The position numbers and the translations under genes were made by a program. Under the pieces are notes generated by a model that was not told the origin of the DNA, ran no database searches, and saw nothing but the letters and a program-made list of their open reading frames with translations. Shown here piece by piece: positions 34,949 through 45,276 of a stretch of DNA of 64,000 nt (the first letter of the stretch is position 1; the number at the start of each line of letters is the position of its first letter). Source of the DNA: Pleurostoma richardsiae (taxonomy: Eukaryota; Ascomycota; Sordariomycetes; Calosphaeriales; Pleurostomataceae); NCBI GenBank assembly GCA_030052745.1, contig JANBVO010000001.1, positions 2,170,001-2,234,000 of the forward strand, written 5' to 3'.

Positions 34949-36274
34949 ATGGGCGGCTCCGCCTTCGCCTCCGGGCCGAACGCCCTATTCACGCCCCGCA
35001 TGCCCCCGGATGTCTATACCCAAGTCCGGGAGCGCTGCAAGGCCGCTCTGCGGCAGCTCTTCGTCTGCGTCGCCGCGCCCATCGAGGGTCCCGGCAAGAA
35101 GGACCACGGCGACGTCGACCTGATCGTCGCCCTCCCGCGCCGCCTCGTCTTCGGCGCCGACGACCCCGCCTCCAGTGAGGAGGAATACGACTTCTCCTTC
35201 GCCGCCCAGGTCCAGGTCATGGCCCGTGCCCTCGGCGCCGAGCGTACCATCGTCAACGCCGACAACTCGTGCCACATCGCCGTGCCGTGGCCGGCCGATG
35301 AGGCCCAGGAGGAGCGGCCTCGCTTCGTTCAGGTGGACGTCCGCGTCTGCGCCTCCATCCCGCAGCTGCAGTGGATGCTCTTCAAGCACGCCCACGGCGA
35401 CATCTGGAACCTGCTCGGGTCCATCACCCGCCGCTACGGCCTGACCGTCGACGACGAGGCCCTGTGGGTGCGCGTCCCGGAGATCGAGGCGCACAACCGC
35501 CGCCGCGCCAAGGTGTTCCTGACCGCCGACCCCGCCATGGTGCTCGAGTTCCTCGGGCTCACGCAGGCCGGCACCGTCTGGGAGGAGCCCTTCGAGTCGG
35601 CCGAGGCCATGTTCGAGTACGTCGCCACCTGCCGGCTCTTCTCCGTCAGCCCCGCCGCCCAGGAGGCCGGTGAGCAGCAGCAGCAAGAGGAGGCCGAGGA
35701 GGACCGTAGCAAGCTCAAGTCCAACGAGCGCCGCCGGATGGGCCAGCGCGACATCTACCGCCGCTGGATCGAGGAGTTCGTGCCGCAGTGCCGCGCGCAG
35801 GGCCGCTTCCCCCCGGCCGCCGTGCCCCCGACCCGCGAGTCCGTCCGCCGCGAGGCGCTCGCCCGCTTCGGCCTGGCGCGCTGGTTCTACGAGAAGCGCC
35901 TGGCCGAGTGGCGCCACGAGCGGCAGGAGGAGGAGGTGTGGCGCTCGGCCATCAAGGCCTCGGTGCCGCAGGACCTGGACCCGCAGCACCGCGGCGTGCT
36001 GTGCAGCGCGCTCAAGCGCATCGTCATGCGCGAGGACGAGAGCTTCGGCGTGTCGCGCGCCGACCACCCGGCCTTCAAGACCGAGGACGGCTGGTACCTC
36101 GTCGACCAGGTGCGCGAGTGGGTCGTGCAGCACTGGAAGGAGGTCGAGGACGTGGCCTGGCAGAGGCAGCTGGAGCGCGCGAGGGAGAACATGCGCCTCA
36201 AAGAGATGAAATGCAAGGCTGCCGTGGCGGTTAGGCCCTACGATCGTGGCGCCAGTAGTGTACCTGTCTCCTAG
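34949..36274 (+). CDS. Polymerase-beta-type nucleotidyltransferase-like protein
   Basis: The gene is a single exon of 441 residues. I do not recognise a characterised orthologue. Residues 42-60 (A-P-I-E-G-P-G-K-K-D-H-G-D-V-D-L-I-V) look like the nucleotidyltransferase signature with two carboxylates (D55, D57). A third candidate lies in F-V-Q-V-D-V-R-V at D130, the expected spacing for a catalytic triad. Downstream comes W-M-L-F-K-H-A-H-G-D-I-W-N-L-L-G. A helical, charged C-terminal half contains a Q/E-rich run (about 245-255) and R-R-R-M-G-Q-R-D-I-Y-R-R-W. The classical Gly-Ser before the carboxylates is replaced by G-P-G-K-K. The function could be nucleotide transfer to RNA or protein, or a non-catalytic relic. 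Codon use is extremely GC-rich at third positions. Confidence 0.7.
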   Translation: MGGSAFASGPNALFTPRMPPDVYTQVRERCKAALRQLFVCVAAPIEGPGKKDHGDVDLIVALPRRLVFGADDPASSEEEYDFSFAAQVQVMARALGAERTIVNADNSCHIAVPWPADEAQEERPRFVQVDVRVCASIPQLQWMLFKHAHGDIWNLLGSITRRYGLTVDDEALWVRVPEIEAHNRRRAKVFLTADPAMVLEFLGLTQAGTVWEEPFESAEAMFEYVATCRLFSVSPAAQEAGEQQQQEEAEEDRSKLKSNERRRMGQRDIYRRWIEEFVPQCRAQGRFPPAAVPPTRESVRREALARFGLARWFYEKRLAEWRHERQEEEVWRSAIKASVPQDLDPQHRGVLCSALKRIVMREDESFGVSRADHPAFKTEDGWYLVDQVREWVVQHWKEVEDVAWQRQLERARENMRLKEMKCKAAVAVRPYDRGASSVPVS

Positions 36275-36940
36275 GAGGATGACGCGGAGGAGCACGGCGC
36301 CCGCGATAAGGAATAGGATGGGAGGAGTAGGGCGTCGTTCTCGCTGGTTTCGTTTATTTTCGTTGCATTTCACTAAGGAGCAAAGAGGCAGACTTTCGTA
36401 CAGTTCAAACACTTCTTCATGTTGACCTTGAAGTTTCGACAAGACTGCCTATAGGTGATTTCGCCAAAGCGCTCTCTGCTTGCCTGCCTGTATTGTGTTG
36501 TGCCAAAACTCCGCCGCCCGCTGCCCCAATCCTAGCAAGCCAGCCAAAGATGCGACTTCATTTCTCATCTCGTCGTCATGCGAAGAGGCAAACTCGACGT
36601 ACGCCATGTACCGTGAAACACCAGACTTCAGATCTAGCCAGATCCTGGGGCTGCAGAACGCCCCGCAGAGAAACATCCCTATAGCCGGTATCCAGAAGCA
36701 CGAACTAGCAAGCAAACTTTCCTCACGCAGTAAAGGGCAATACTTGTACATAGCCTCCCTAACAGAACTCTTTTCGTATCGTGTCACTCCCTTTCCATAT
36801 ATGTAAGCCGTTCATTGCCTCTTCCTCCATCACGGCTGTATCTTTGCCTCGTCCGTCGGGAATCTTGCCTTAGGGTTTTCGTACTATATCTGTCAAGACG
36901 TGACGGTCTCGTACGATGTGTTCTGGTGACAAGCTGACGA
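36275..36940. other. Convergent 3' flank
   Basis: About 665 bases between two converging genes, likely the two 3'UTRs. No gene was recognised. Confidence 0.5.
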
Positions 36941-39900
36941 TTAAAACCATCCTGACTTCTTCGGGCTCTCCTCGAAGACCGGCTCATCGGCTGCCATAGT
37001 CTCGTCGCCCGAACCAATGTCGTCGCTACCGTCGCCGTCGTCGCGGCCTCCGACGTCATCTCCGGCTTCTTTTCGCTCCGAAGCCTCCAGCATTGCGCGG
37101 CCGCGTGCCAACTTGGCAGCGAGCTCAGCCGTCGGCGGCACCCACTCCGGCTCCTTGATGTAGCCCTTTTTGATCATGCGGCGGCGCCACTGCTCCCGGT
37201 CGACAGGGTGCATGACTCTGGGGCTGATGTCGCGAATGTCGACGAACAACACAGTCTCCCACACATCTAGGTACCAGTCGCTCAGCGGCTCTTCGTACTC
37301 GCGATAAAGCGCGCGGACCCGGCCGCCGAAGATCCAGTCGTCGAGTTTCCACGGGATGACCTGGCCGAAGTAGGGGCTGTCGAGATTGAGGTTGCAGGCG
37401 CGGCGAGTGCACACCTCGGTGAAGCCGTACTCCTCCCACAAGCGGTTTTCGGTGTAGTACCAGGCTGCGAGAAGGAAGAGAATCCAGCCCAGGATAGTCA
37501 GGCGAAACTGGGGCCGTCGATGATAGAGACGAGGGACAGGGACGTGGATGTAGGCCACATTCTCCGTTGCTGGCTTGGCGATGCAGTGAGGGCATTCGGT
37601 TTCGTCGGGCTTGCTCTCCTGGAAAATAGCGATATTTTCCGTATGCGACACCTGGTCCTCGAGCTGCTCGATGCCTTTCTTGGCGGTGCGAATCCCCATC
37701 AAGCCGGTCTTGAGGGATTTGCTCATTCTGTCGTAAGCCTCTAACACCATCTCTCGATCAGACAAGTCTTTGGGCTTCTCCTCTTCCTCCTCTTTCTTCA
37801 GCGAATCGGACTTCAAGATCTTCTCAACAGCGGGAGCGTTCGCTTCCTCGAACTGGAGAAGCTCCGCGAAGTCTTCGAGGGTTGAATCCTCGATATTGTG
37901 AGCTCCGTGGATCGCCATTAGGTCGTCTTTGACGGTTGGGGGCTTGGCTGAATTGATCAAGGGCGACCTATTTCTTGGGAGAGATCTCGATCGTCGCAAC
38001 GAGGAAATGGATTTTGAGCGAGGCAGGTCGTCTCGGGTATTTTCTTGTTTCGTGTCTTCTGCTCGTCGTGGGACAGAACGTGAGCGTGAGGCAACGTCTG
38101 GGTGAAGGAGTCGCCTTCTCAGAGGTGAATGCGATTTTTGTGGGGAGGTAGCAGGTTGGGACGAAACCTCGTCGGGCTTGTCGACCTTGACGGTAGCTGG
38201 CGTCTCGACGTACGCGCCGGTCACTTTTGGGGTAGGCAGCGTCAGAGGATCAATTTTGGCTGGTCTCGGGGTTTCGTCGAATTTCCCTTCGTCTTCCTCA
38301 GCTTCGGGTGATGGCGCTCTGACGGACCCTCTTTCTGAGTGATTCTCCATCGGCGCAAAGAGCTTCATCTCTCCTTCGATTCGCTCCGTAGGGTCTGTGT
38401 CTGAGCGCGCCATGCTTGACCTCTTGCTTGATAACGAATCCGTAGAAGGATCGCGCTGTAGCCCGGCAAACCCGACTGTGGGTTTTATGTTGTCAACACC
38501 TTTCGTTTCTGACGCACCCTCTGTTTTCGAGGCCGTTGTTTTGTCACCACCGCGCTTCACCTCGCGCTCACTTTCTATAGCTCGTGTCTCCGGTGCGGGG
38601 CTTAAACTGGCTACACGGGCTAGCCTTCGTAAAACATCCCTCGAGTCACCTTTTGAAATAGAGTCTCTCCTATCTTCGCTCGGAAGCACAGCGTCGTCCT
38701 GGTTCCCGATACCCGGCCCAGTCTTGTCTTCCAGCCTAGCCTTAGTAGAGTGTCTGAATACAGTGACGGGCGTGTTTGGAATATGTTCGCCTTCCTCCGA
38801 ACTGCTGTGTCGACGTCCATCTTTATCACTGTCCTTTTTGCCCATAGTCGTGCCTTGGAGGCGTTCCGGGCTGGGCTTGCGGACAACTTCCGGAGAAGGT
38901 GATCGGGACTCAGAATTCCGTTCCCTGATCTCGTCTAATCGGGCTTTTGCCAAGGCTCTCCTGGATAAGCTCTCGATTTCTCGCGCCCTAATTTCATCGA
39001 TCTTTCTGTTGGTCCTTTCGACGTAACGCGGGTCTGAGGGACTTGCCCCCGTCCCTCCATTTCCTGCTATCTCATCCACCGCCTCATTACCCAGTCCACG
39101 AGGCGGGCTATTTGAGAATCGCACTGCACTTTCGATTTCCAGTTGCCGAATCTCATCAAGTCTGGTGTTGGTCCTTCCGGGTTGCCTAAGTTGCTGAGAA
39201 TCATCACCGAACTGTAACCGTGCTTGAGTCTCTAGAGCTTTAATCTCATCAAGCTTCGTGTTCGTCCTATCGGTTCTTACAGGAGGGCTGGCGGACACTT
39301 GCAGATCTCCTGCTGTGAAATCGGCATCAGCTTGCCAGGCAAAACTCTTGTTTGGGGATCGTGTGGGCGGAACTGTTGATGGTCTTTGCCTCGGCGGGGT
39401 GACTCCAAACGGGCTAGGGTCTCTCTCGACAGACACAATGGGTACGTCCGGCTTGATCGGTGGTGCTGGTGCACCATTGCCCTGCCTGACCTTATCAGGG
39501 TTGGATATGATGCGCTTCAGCCAGTTGGGGTCCGGTTTTGCTAGGTTGCCCCATGTCCGTTGGGGGGGAGAGCCACTCTCGAGGCTGTTACTGCTCGTCT
39601 TCCGGTGCAGCTCGTGGCCAGTCTCCGCGACTCTCGGGCCGACCTTGGACTTGGAGAAGATACCGTTCTTAGCAGTAAGCATACCCTCCAGCCTTGCCTT
39701 GTCCTCCGCATATTGCTGCAGCTTGCGGTCGAAGTCGTCCGAGCCCTCACTCTTGTGTGATCCCGAGCCGGTACTGTCGAGAGAGCTTATTGTGTCGTCG
39801 CCTCGTATCGCTTCATCCGACCGTCTAGCCTGTCTCCTCCGGCGACCCAAATCTACAGGCTTCTGGCTGAAGAGAGTCTGTATATTCCTGTCTTCCTGGT

Positions 39901-40276
39901 CTCCCTTCGTGCGCCACGTCCGGGGCGCGGGACTGGGCGATCCTCGCATCGCCTCCTGCTCCTCGGCCAGCTTGTAAGCTTCCGAAAATGTCAGGGGTCG
40001 ACGCGTCCTCGACCCCGTCTGCTGCTGGGATGGGCGTGGTATGCGCGAGCTCTGGGGTGAGGTCACTCGGTTATCCGAGGACGAACCGGAGCTCGTCGGT
40101 CGCCGTTGCGCGCCGGTTGCCGCCATTTCGGCAGCGACGTTCTCCTTCGATTCTCGCCTTGCAAAGGAGCCCTTTCCAGCTGTTCTTCGGTTCTCTAGCG
40201 TCGGCGCAGCTCCGCGACCGTTCGGACGCGTGCTGAGGACGTCTGTCGTCTCCTTCCGAGTCTCGCGCTCCGCCAT
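36941..40276 (-). CDS. Large disordered protein with one C-terminal membrane segment
   Basis: The gene is one exon of 1111 residues. I do not recognise a named family. Residues 1 to about 860 are charged, S/P/R/K/E-rich and probably disordered. They contain P-L-T-F-S-E-A-Y-K-L-A-E-E-Q-E-A near residue 93 and four degenerate copies of a T-N-x-K/R-L/I-D-E-I motif (see repeat entry). A short coiled coil (about 850-890) precedes C-P-H-C-I-A-K. One strong hydrophobic helix follows (L-T-I-L-G-W-I-L-F-L-L-A-A-W-Y-Y) near residue 945. After it comes a compact W/Y-rich region with two cysteines (C-T-R-R-A-C-N-L) and then an acidic Gly/Asp-rich tail. This topology fits a tail-anchored-like nuclear-envelope or ER protein, which is inference. 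High coding confidence; function unknown. Confidence 0.85.
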   Translation of the reverse strand: MAERETRKETTDVLSTRPNGRGAAPTLENRRTAGKGSFARRESKENVAAEMAATGAQRRPTSSGSSSDNRVTSPQSSRIPRPSQQQTGSRTRRPLTFSEAYKLAEEQEAMRGSPSPAPRTWRTKGDQEDRNIQTLFSQKPVDLGRRRRQARRSDEAIRGDDTISSLDSTGSGSHKSEGSDDFDRKLQQYAEDKARLEGMLTAKNGIFSKSKVGPRVAETGHELHRKTSSNSLESGSPPQRTWGNLAKPDPNWLKRIISNPDKVRQGNGAPAPPIKPDVPIVSVERDPSPFGVTPPRQRPSTVPPTRSPNKSFAWQADADFTAGDLQVSASPPVRTDRTNTKLDEIKALETQARLQFGDDSQQLRQPGRTNTRLDEIRQLEIESAVRFSNSPPRGLGNEAVDEIAGNGGTGASPSDPRYVERTNRKIDEIRAREIESLSRRALAKARLDEIRERNSESRSPSPEVVRKPSPERLQGTTMGKKDSDKDGRRHSSSEEGEHIPNTPVTVFRHSTKARLEDKTGPGIGNQDDAVLPSEDRRDSISKGDSRDVLRRLARVASLSPAPETRAIESEREVKRGGDKTTASKTEGASETKGVDNIKPTVGFAGLQRDPSTDSLSSKRSSMARSDTDPTERIEGEMKLFAPMENHSERGSVRAPSPEAEEDEGKFDETPRPAKIDPLTLPTPKVTGAYVETPATVKVDKPDEVSSQPATSPQKSHSPLRRRLLHPDVASRSRSVPRRAEDTKQENTRDDLPRSKSISSLRRSRSLPRNRSPLINSAKPPTVKDDLMAIHGAHNIEDSTLEDFAELLQFEEANAPAVEKILKSDSLKKEEEEEKPKDLSDREMVLEAYDRMSKSLKTGLMGIRTAKKGIEQLEDQVSHTENIAIFQESKPDETECPHCIAKPATENVAYIHVPVPRLYHRRPQFRLTILGWILFLLAAWYYTENRLWEEYGFTEVCTRRACNLNLDSPYFGQVIPWKLDDWIFGGRVRALYREYEEPLSDWYLDVWETVLFVDIRDISPRVMHPVDREQWRRRMIKKGYIKEPEWVPPTAELAAKLARGRAMLEASERKEAGDDVGGRDDGDGSDDIGSGDETMAADEPVFEESPKKSGWF
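38905..39280 (-). repeat. Degenerate protein repeat T-N-x-x-L-D-E-I-R
   Basis: Within the 1111-residue protein, units reading T-N-T-K-L-D-E-I-K-A-L-E, T-N-T-R-L-D-E-I-R-Q-L-E-I-E-S, T-N-R-K-I-D-E-I-R-A-R-E-I-E-S and A-K-A-R-L-D-E-I-R-E-R-N-S-E-S lie in tandem with variable linkers. Charged amphipathic helices spaced this way suggest a repeated short binding motif. Confidence 0.75.
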
Positions 40277-40865
40277 CCTGGCTACTTGCGGTCCAGCCGA
40301 GGAGACGAAATCAAGAGGCGGCGGGCTGCATTCTCTGAGATGCGTCGGGAGTCATCGAACTGCCTCATGCCAGGTAGACTCCGGGTATAGTAGCGGGAAG
40401 CGTCTCAGGAATGACAACGCGGGCTCGAACGTATAAGTTGCGACCGAAGTCGTGTTTGGGCTACCGTGCTAGGAAGAGGTCCAAGAATCGCGGCCGTGAA
40501 CAACAGTGACGCACAGACCAGGTTTCGAGGCAGCTGCCATCCAATCGGTGTCTGATGGCACTAGTATACTTTAGTCGCTAGCGCGATGACTCTTTCACGT
40601 GACTAAGTCCTGATACAAGGACTACGCGGACCTCGGACGGGTTTTGAGAATGCCCCGGCGGAAGCAGGTCGCGGAATAAAGGACGTGCCGGAGGATTCGA
40701 TGATCTGAGGCCTCCAGAGACGAGGTCGGGACCGTGTGTACGAGAAAATCTAACTACAATTCCTCTCGAGTCTTGAACCGGAAACCGTGAAGTAACCAGC
40801 AACGGTCTCTTTGATATCTGCGTACCTGTACGGGCTGTTAGGCGGCCAATACGGAGTGAGCAAGA
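40277..40865. promoter_or_regulatory. Divergent promoter region
   Basis: About 590 bases between the start codons of the disordered membrane protein (minus) and the acetyltransferase-like gene (plus). No clear TATA box or known operator was seen. Confidence 0.45.
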
Positions 40866-42423
40866 ATGGCGAGCAGTGAGGTTGTGCGACCTCTCGGCCT
40901 CATGTCAGCACCTTAAATCTCCCCTCTGACTCGACTCCTGACTAAGACTGCACAGCGAGACATATTCTACCTCGCGACATGCCCTGGGCGTCTACCGCGG
41001 CATTGCGCTCGCATGTCAATATGCGGTGCCCGCGTCGCTCGTCGAGTCCGGGAGTTTGGAGACTGCGGTCGAGCAAGCTCTGGCCCGGACTGTTCTCCGG
41101 CTGCCGTCTTTAAGGGTTGGTATCAAGGATGAGGCCTCGAACAAGCCGTCCTTCGTCAGCGTGCCCGCTCTCGATCTCCAAGAGGCAATAGAATGGAGCA
41201 CTGTATCTGCGGCGGATCTCCCGGAGCTTGACGCTGTGATTCTGAAATTGCTTGAGGATCGCCTTGTGCCGCTGTGGGAGGACGTCAGCACCCGCCCCCC
41301 TTGGAAGTTGATTGTCGTTTGCAACACACAGCAGGAAGTAGGGGCGTCCCCCCTGAATATCATATTCAGAACCCACCACGCGCTGTGCGACGGCAAGAGC
41401 ACGGCAGTCTTCCAGTCCGTCTTGCTCGATGAGCTCAACAGCGAGTCAGGAGCACCCGCCGAGCTGGAAGATCACATCTTGCGGTTTCGGGACGTTCCTG
41501 TGCTTGTACCCTCACAGGAGGAGCTGGTCAAGTTCAGGATATCCTGGCCCTACTTCCTCAAGACGCTCTGGCACCACTTCGCCCCCGCGTGGCTCCGCGG
41601 CACACCGTCAGTCATACCGTGGACCGGCAAACCAGTCAGCCTTGAGCCTCACAAACTGCACCTCCGCATCGCGGAGATCCCTGCCGACCTGGTTCCGGAC
41701 TTGCTCGCGGCCTGCAGGTCCCACGATGCCACACTGACCGCGCTGCTGCATATCCTCACTCTGGCCTCGCTCTCGCGGCGTCTCTCAGCAAAAGTGGCCC
41801 CTGCCTTCGTCAGCAACACTGCGGTCAGCACTCAGCCGTACGCGACGGTCCCTGAAGGTCTGAAGCTGTCGGAGACAATGACCGACATGAACACGGCTGT
41901 GACTCACAAATTCGACCCTGACGTCGTCTCTGAGCTGAGGGCTCACCTTGAAGGCTCCGGTAGCAGTGACGTGGAAACCTACATCTGGGGTCTGACGACC
42001 AAGCTGCGTGCCAACCTTAAGGAGGAGCTTAGCAAGATCACCACGGACAACATCGCCGGGCTATTGGCCTGGGTGAGCGACTGGCGCAAGTACTTGCTCG
42101 AGCAGATTGGCAAGCCGAGGGATTCAAGCTGGGCTGTCTCGAACATCGGCTCGATGAGCATCTCCAAGGCTGGATCCGGAGAGGATAAGGCGGGCCGCTG
42201 GCGTATCCTGAAGACGATCTTCACCCAGCCAGTGGCGGTCATCGCCCCGGCATTCGCTCTCAACGTCTCTGGTGTCGAAAGAGGCCCGATCACGATCGTG
42301 CTGAATTTCCAGGAGGGAATCGTTGCAGATCAGGTGATGGATGGAATTACTGAGGATCTGCGAGTATGGCTCGCCAACTTCCAGCAGACTAGAAGCTTCA
42401 GCATGATATCGAAAAAGGAATAG
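40866..42423 (+). CDS. Alcohol acetyltransferase-like (AATase/condensation-fold) acyltransferase
   Basis: Exons 40866-40903 and 40956-42423 join in frame to 501 residues. The short first exon gives M-A-S-S-E-V-V-R-P-L-G-L and the junction restores I-E-T-Y-S-T-S-R-H, the usual start of the family, so the ATG at 40866 is well supported. The active-site motif HHxxxDG appears as R-T-H-H-A-L-C-D-G-K-S near residue 126. The rest follows the two-lobed acyl-CoA-dependent acetyltransferase fold, with S-W-A-V-S-N-I-G and F-A-L-N-V-S-G near the C-terminus. Known of the family: ester formation from alcohols and acyl-CoA in yeasts, or acylation of secondary metabolites. The substrate is unknown. Confidence 0.87.
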
Positions 42424-42855
42424 GGATCTCTTCGCGGTGGTTGATATGACCAGGGTAGAGATCTACTCGCTTGATGATACGTATAAAAACCATAGACATA
42501 AATAATGCTAATCTTAATGACTGGGGTCGATTCAGCCTCGAGAGGTGGGACAGTGGATGTCGGGCCAAGCCTTCAGATTGACTAATAACACCAACGCAGA
42601 ATAACTGTGCTGTTTGAATCTTTTTAAAGACTTAATGAGCTCCATAGACGGTCATTCTAGATAATCCTTGATCATAAAAGAAGGAGGCATATTATAAGTC
42701 TCCTAGTCATACTGCCTCAAACCTCTTGTTTGCGCCCTAGAACCCGTGCACATAGTCGCATAACATTGGGGAAGAAAGCGTCGAATAGCCTTTTTCAGGG
42801 GGTACGAGAATATCATTATCAGTTACGGCATACGAAGAACGCCCCATCCGTTCTC
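42424..42855. other. Convergent 3' flank
   Basis: About 430 bases, AT-richer than its neighbours, between the acetyltransferase-like and oxidoreductase genes. It likely holds both 3'UTRs. No gene was recognised. Confidence 0.5.
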
Positions 42856-44556
42856 TCACCCGTCCAGCTTCCCCTCCACCTCCCTCTCCCACCACTCCCT
42901 CCAGTCCACCCTCCTGCCTTCCCTCCGCGCCTCCTCGGCCGCGAACACGACGCCGTGGCTGCGAATGACCTCCTCGAGCGTGCAGCCCACGAGCTCCCGC
43001 TGCGCGCGGACCGTCTCCCAGCCGTGGTTCTTGACCTTGTCCACGGCGAGCACGAACTGCCGCGCCAGCCCGTTGTCGCCGCCGCCGTGGCCCAGGCTCT
43101 CGATCTTGGGCCGGTGCGTGGTCACCGCGCCGGTGCGGAAGTCCTCGACCGTGATGGTGAACGAGTCCGCGTACACCTCGCCGTCGACGCCGTACACGTG
43201 CGTGAACCGGTCGCACTGCTTCGTCGTGTGCGCCACCATGTGGAAGGTCGCCTGCTTGGCGCCACGCCCGCCCAGCGCGTCCGCGACCGGGTTGTTAGCG
43301 TCGTGCTGCCGCTGCTGTTCAGGGAGCGGGTCCTCGTCCCACGTAAGGGTCACGACCTGCTCGTCCGCGACGTCGTTGTCGCTCTCGAACACGCACCGCC
43401 CGAACCAGTTCTTCCGGCGCACTTCCTCGTTCGGCGTCTTCGCCTTGTCGTAGTCCTCCGCCAGCTTGGCCAGCAGCGTCTCCTGCCTCGCGGGGCCGGC
43501 CTTGTAGTCCTCGATGTCCGGCACCACGATGTCGATGGGCCAGCTGGTGTTCCCCGTCGCGAGCCCCCGCAGCTTGTCGCCGACGTAGACGCGCTTGGCC
43601 GAGTACTTGCACTTGTCCTCGACGGGGCAGCTCAGGCAGTTGGTCGCGGCCCCGGCGCCCACGGGCTTGCGGCTCTTCTTGAAGAACTGCAGCGAGCCCG
43701 TGCTGGACACGGTCGAGGGCAGATGCGGCACCGCGCTCTCCCCGCCGGTCTTGTAGGAGACGGGCGAGCACAGCAGCCACAGCAGCACGTCGATGTCGTG
43801 GCAGCTCTTGGTCAGCAGCGACGGGGCGCTTGTGTCCTCGCGCCGCCAGTTGCCGCGCACGTAGCTGTGCGTGAAGTGCCACCAGCCGATGGGCTCCGTG
43901 TGCACCACCGAGAGGATGTCGCCGACGACCCTGTCCTCCAGCAGCAGCTTGCGCAGCGTGATGTTGTGCGGGCTGTACCGCAGCACGTGCCCGATCGAGA
44001 AGACCATCTGCTCGCCCCTCTCGTTGCGGTTCGCCCGCAGCGCGCGGTACATCTCGACGCAGTCTTCGAGCCGCGTCGCCAGCGGCTTCTCCGACATGAT
44101 GTGCAGGCCGCCCAGCCGGGCCAGCGCCACCACCACCTCGCGGTGCATCTCGTCCTGGACGCACACGTAGGCGGCGTCCACGCCGGGCGGCACGTTCGGC
44201 TCGCCCGCCGCGACCCGCTCGCGCCGGCGCGTCTCGTAGGCGATGAAGTCTGTCCAGGAGGCGAACTGCGCGCCCTCCGGGGGCGGCGCGGCAGTACCCC
44301 AGATGTAACTGCGGCCGAGCTGCTCCCGCTTGTAGGGGTGGGGCTCGGCGACGGCGGCGACGACGCCGTTGGTGGAGGTGACGGTGGCGCGGGCGTAGGT
44401 CTGGCCGCGGGAGCCGGCGCCGATGATGAGCATGCGGGGCGGAGAGGCGGACATCGGGGGCGGAGGAGGAGGGAGGACGACCGTCTCCGCCTTGGGAGGG
44501 ATGACGGGAACGGCCTCCGGGACCCCGATGGCCGACTTGCTCTTTACAGACGCCAT
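42856..44556 (-). CDS. Gfo/Idh/MocA family NAD(P)-dependent oxidoreductase
   Basis: The gene is a single exon of 566 residues. A proline run (seven P) precedes the Rossmann motif M-L-I-I-G-A-G-S-R-G near residue 42. The family signature E-K-P-L-A-T lies near residue 154, and Y-V-C-V-Q-D-E-M-H and T-K-S-C-H-D-I-D-V-L-L-W-L are the other conserved blocks (the latter carries the catalytic/metal-contact H and D). A cysteine patch N-C-L-S-C-P-V-E-D-K-C-K-Y-S-A near residue 312 is a structural insert seen in part of the family. Known of the family: oxidation/reduction of sugars, inositols and their phosphates. The exact substrate is not readable. The strong GC bias makes an antisense frame of over 600 codons, which I treat as a shadow. 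Confidence 0.92.
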   Translation of the reverse strand: MASVKSKSAIGVPEAVPVIPPKAETVVLPPPPPPMSASPPRMLIIGAGSRGQTYARATVTSTNGVVAAVAEPHPYKREQLGRSYIWGTAAPPPEGAQFASWTDFIAYETRRRERVAAGEPNVPPGVDAAYVCVQDEMHREVVVALARLGGLHIMSEKPLATRLEDCVEMYRALRANRNERGEQMVFSIGHVLRYSPHNITLRKLLLEDRVVGDILSVVHTEPIGWWHFTHSYVRGNWRREDTSAPSLLTKSCHDIDVLLWLLCSPVSYKTGGESAVPHLPSTVSSTGSLQFFKKSRKPVGAGAATNCLSCPVEDKCKYSAKRVYVGDKLRGLATGNTSWPIDIVVPDIEDYKAGPARQETLLAKLAEDYDKAKTPNEEVRRKNWFGRCVFESDNDVADEQVVTLTWDEDPLPEQQRQHDANNPVADALGGRGAKQATFHMVAHTTKQCDRFTHVYGVDGEVYADSFTITVEDFRTGAVTTHRPKIESLGHGGGDNGLARQFVLAVDKVKNHGWETVRAQRELVGCTLEEVIRSHGVVFAAEEARREGRRVDWREWWEREVEGKLDG

Positions 44557-45276
44557 TGCTGTAGTCGCGATGCTGTACGCTCTGTGTGTCTGTATACCCC
44601 GTCTTGGATCCTGAGGTGACTGAGATTAAGGCGGTGGGGGCTGCTCGTGTTAAACAGCAGTCGAATGATAAAGAGGAGGTCCGGCTAGACTCCTCTAAAC
44701 GAGACAAGGTGGGTAGATAAGATATCCTGGATGTTTCAGGGCCCCGCGTTGTAACAGCAGCTTAGATATCGAGTCGATGACATGCACAGCACCTGAACAT
44801 CCGAATCCTTGCATCGATCGAGGTGTTGGGCCTCGACCTTTATTGACAGCCCCCCGGGGTCGACAGTCCCAGTGATAGGGGTCCCCCGGGACATGTGGAG
44901 TTTAGGGCGATTGGGCTGGTGGTGAAACCCGGCGAAACCCCGCTTTTAGTGGTGTTAGCGACGCCTAGAGGCCCCAGAGGGACCGCCTTACGGGAGGGTT
45001 GTCCAGTCAAGATGCCGCATTTGCAACACGACTTTCATGATTCATTCCACACTGGCCGGCAATCTTCGCACCTGGGCCGCGTGAGGCTGAAGAGACAGAG
45101 CGCTGTTACAACGTTACATGCTTGCTATTCCGAGTGCTTAGTGCTTCTTTTGCTACTGCACGCTCGCCAATTACCGCACGGAGGTGCTCTCTTTGGGTTT
45201 CTAGGTACCCAGACACTGAGGTGCGCGCTGAAGCCTCGACTCGCACAAGGCAGACGGGCTCGAGACACTCGAGACA
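44557..45276. promoter_or_regulatory. Divergent promoter region
   Basis: About 720 bases between the oxidoreductase (minus) and oligoribonuclease (plus) starts. A pair of C/G-rich words (CCCCCCGGGGTC near 44851 and GGGGTCCCCCGGGAC near 44878) and a GAAACCC direct repeat near 44925 are visible. No TATA box is evident. Confidence 0.45.

Noticed and set aside
34985-36442. Minus-strand open frame of 485 codons
   Set aside because: Antisense of the nucleotidyltransferase-like gene, repetitive L/G/A/E/V composition without motifs.
30020-44556. Secondary-metabolite cluster (Zn2Cys6 factor, acyltransferase, oxidoreductase)
   Set aside because: No polyketide synthase, peptide synthetase, terpene cyclase or P450 is present, and an unrelated disordered protein gene lies between them.
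42730-44619. Plus-strand open frame of 629 codons
   Set aside because: It is the antisense of the Gfo/Idh/MocA gene. Its protein is R/H/V/A-rich without motifs, an effect of the sense gene's GC-rich third positions.
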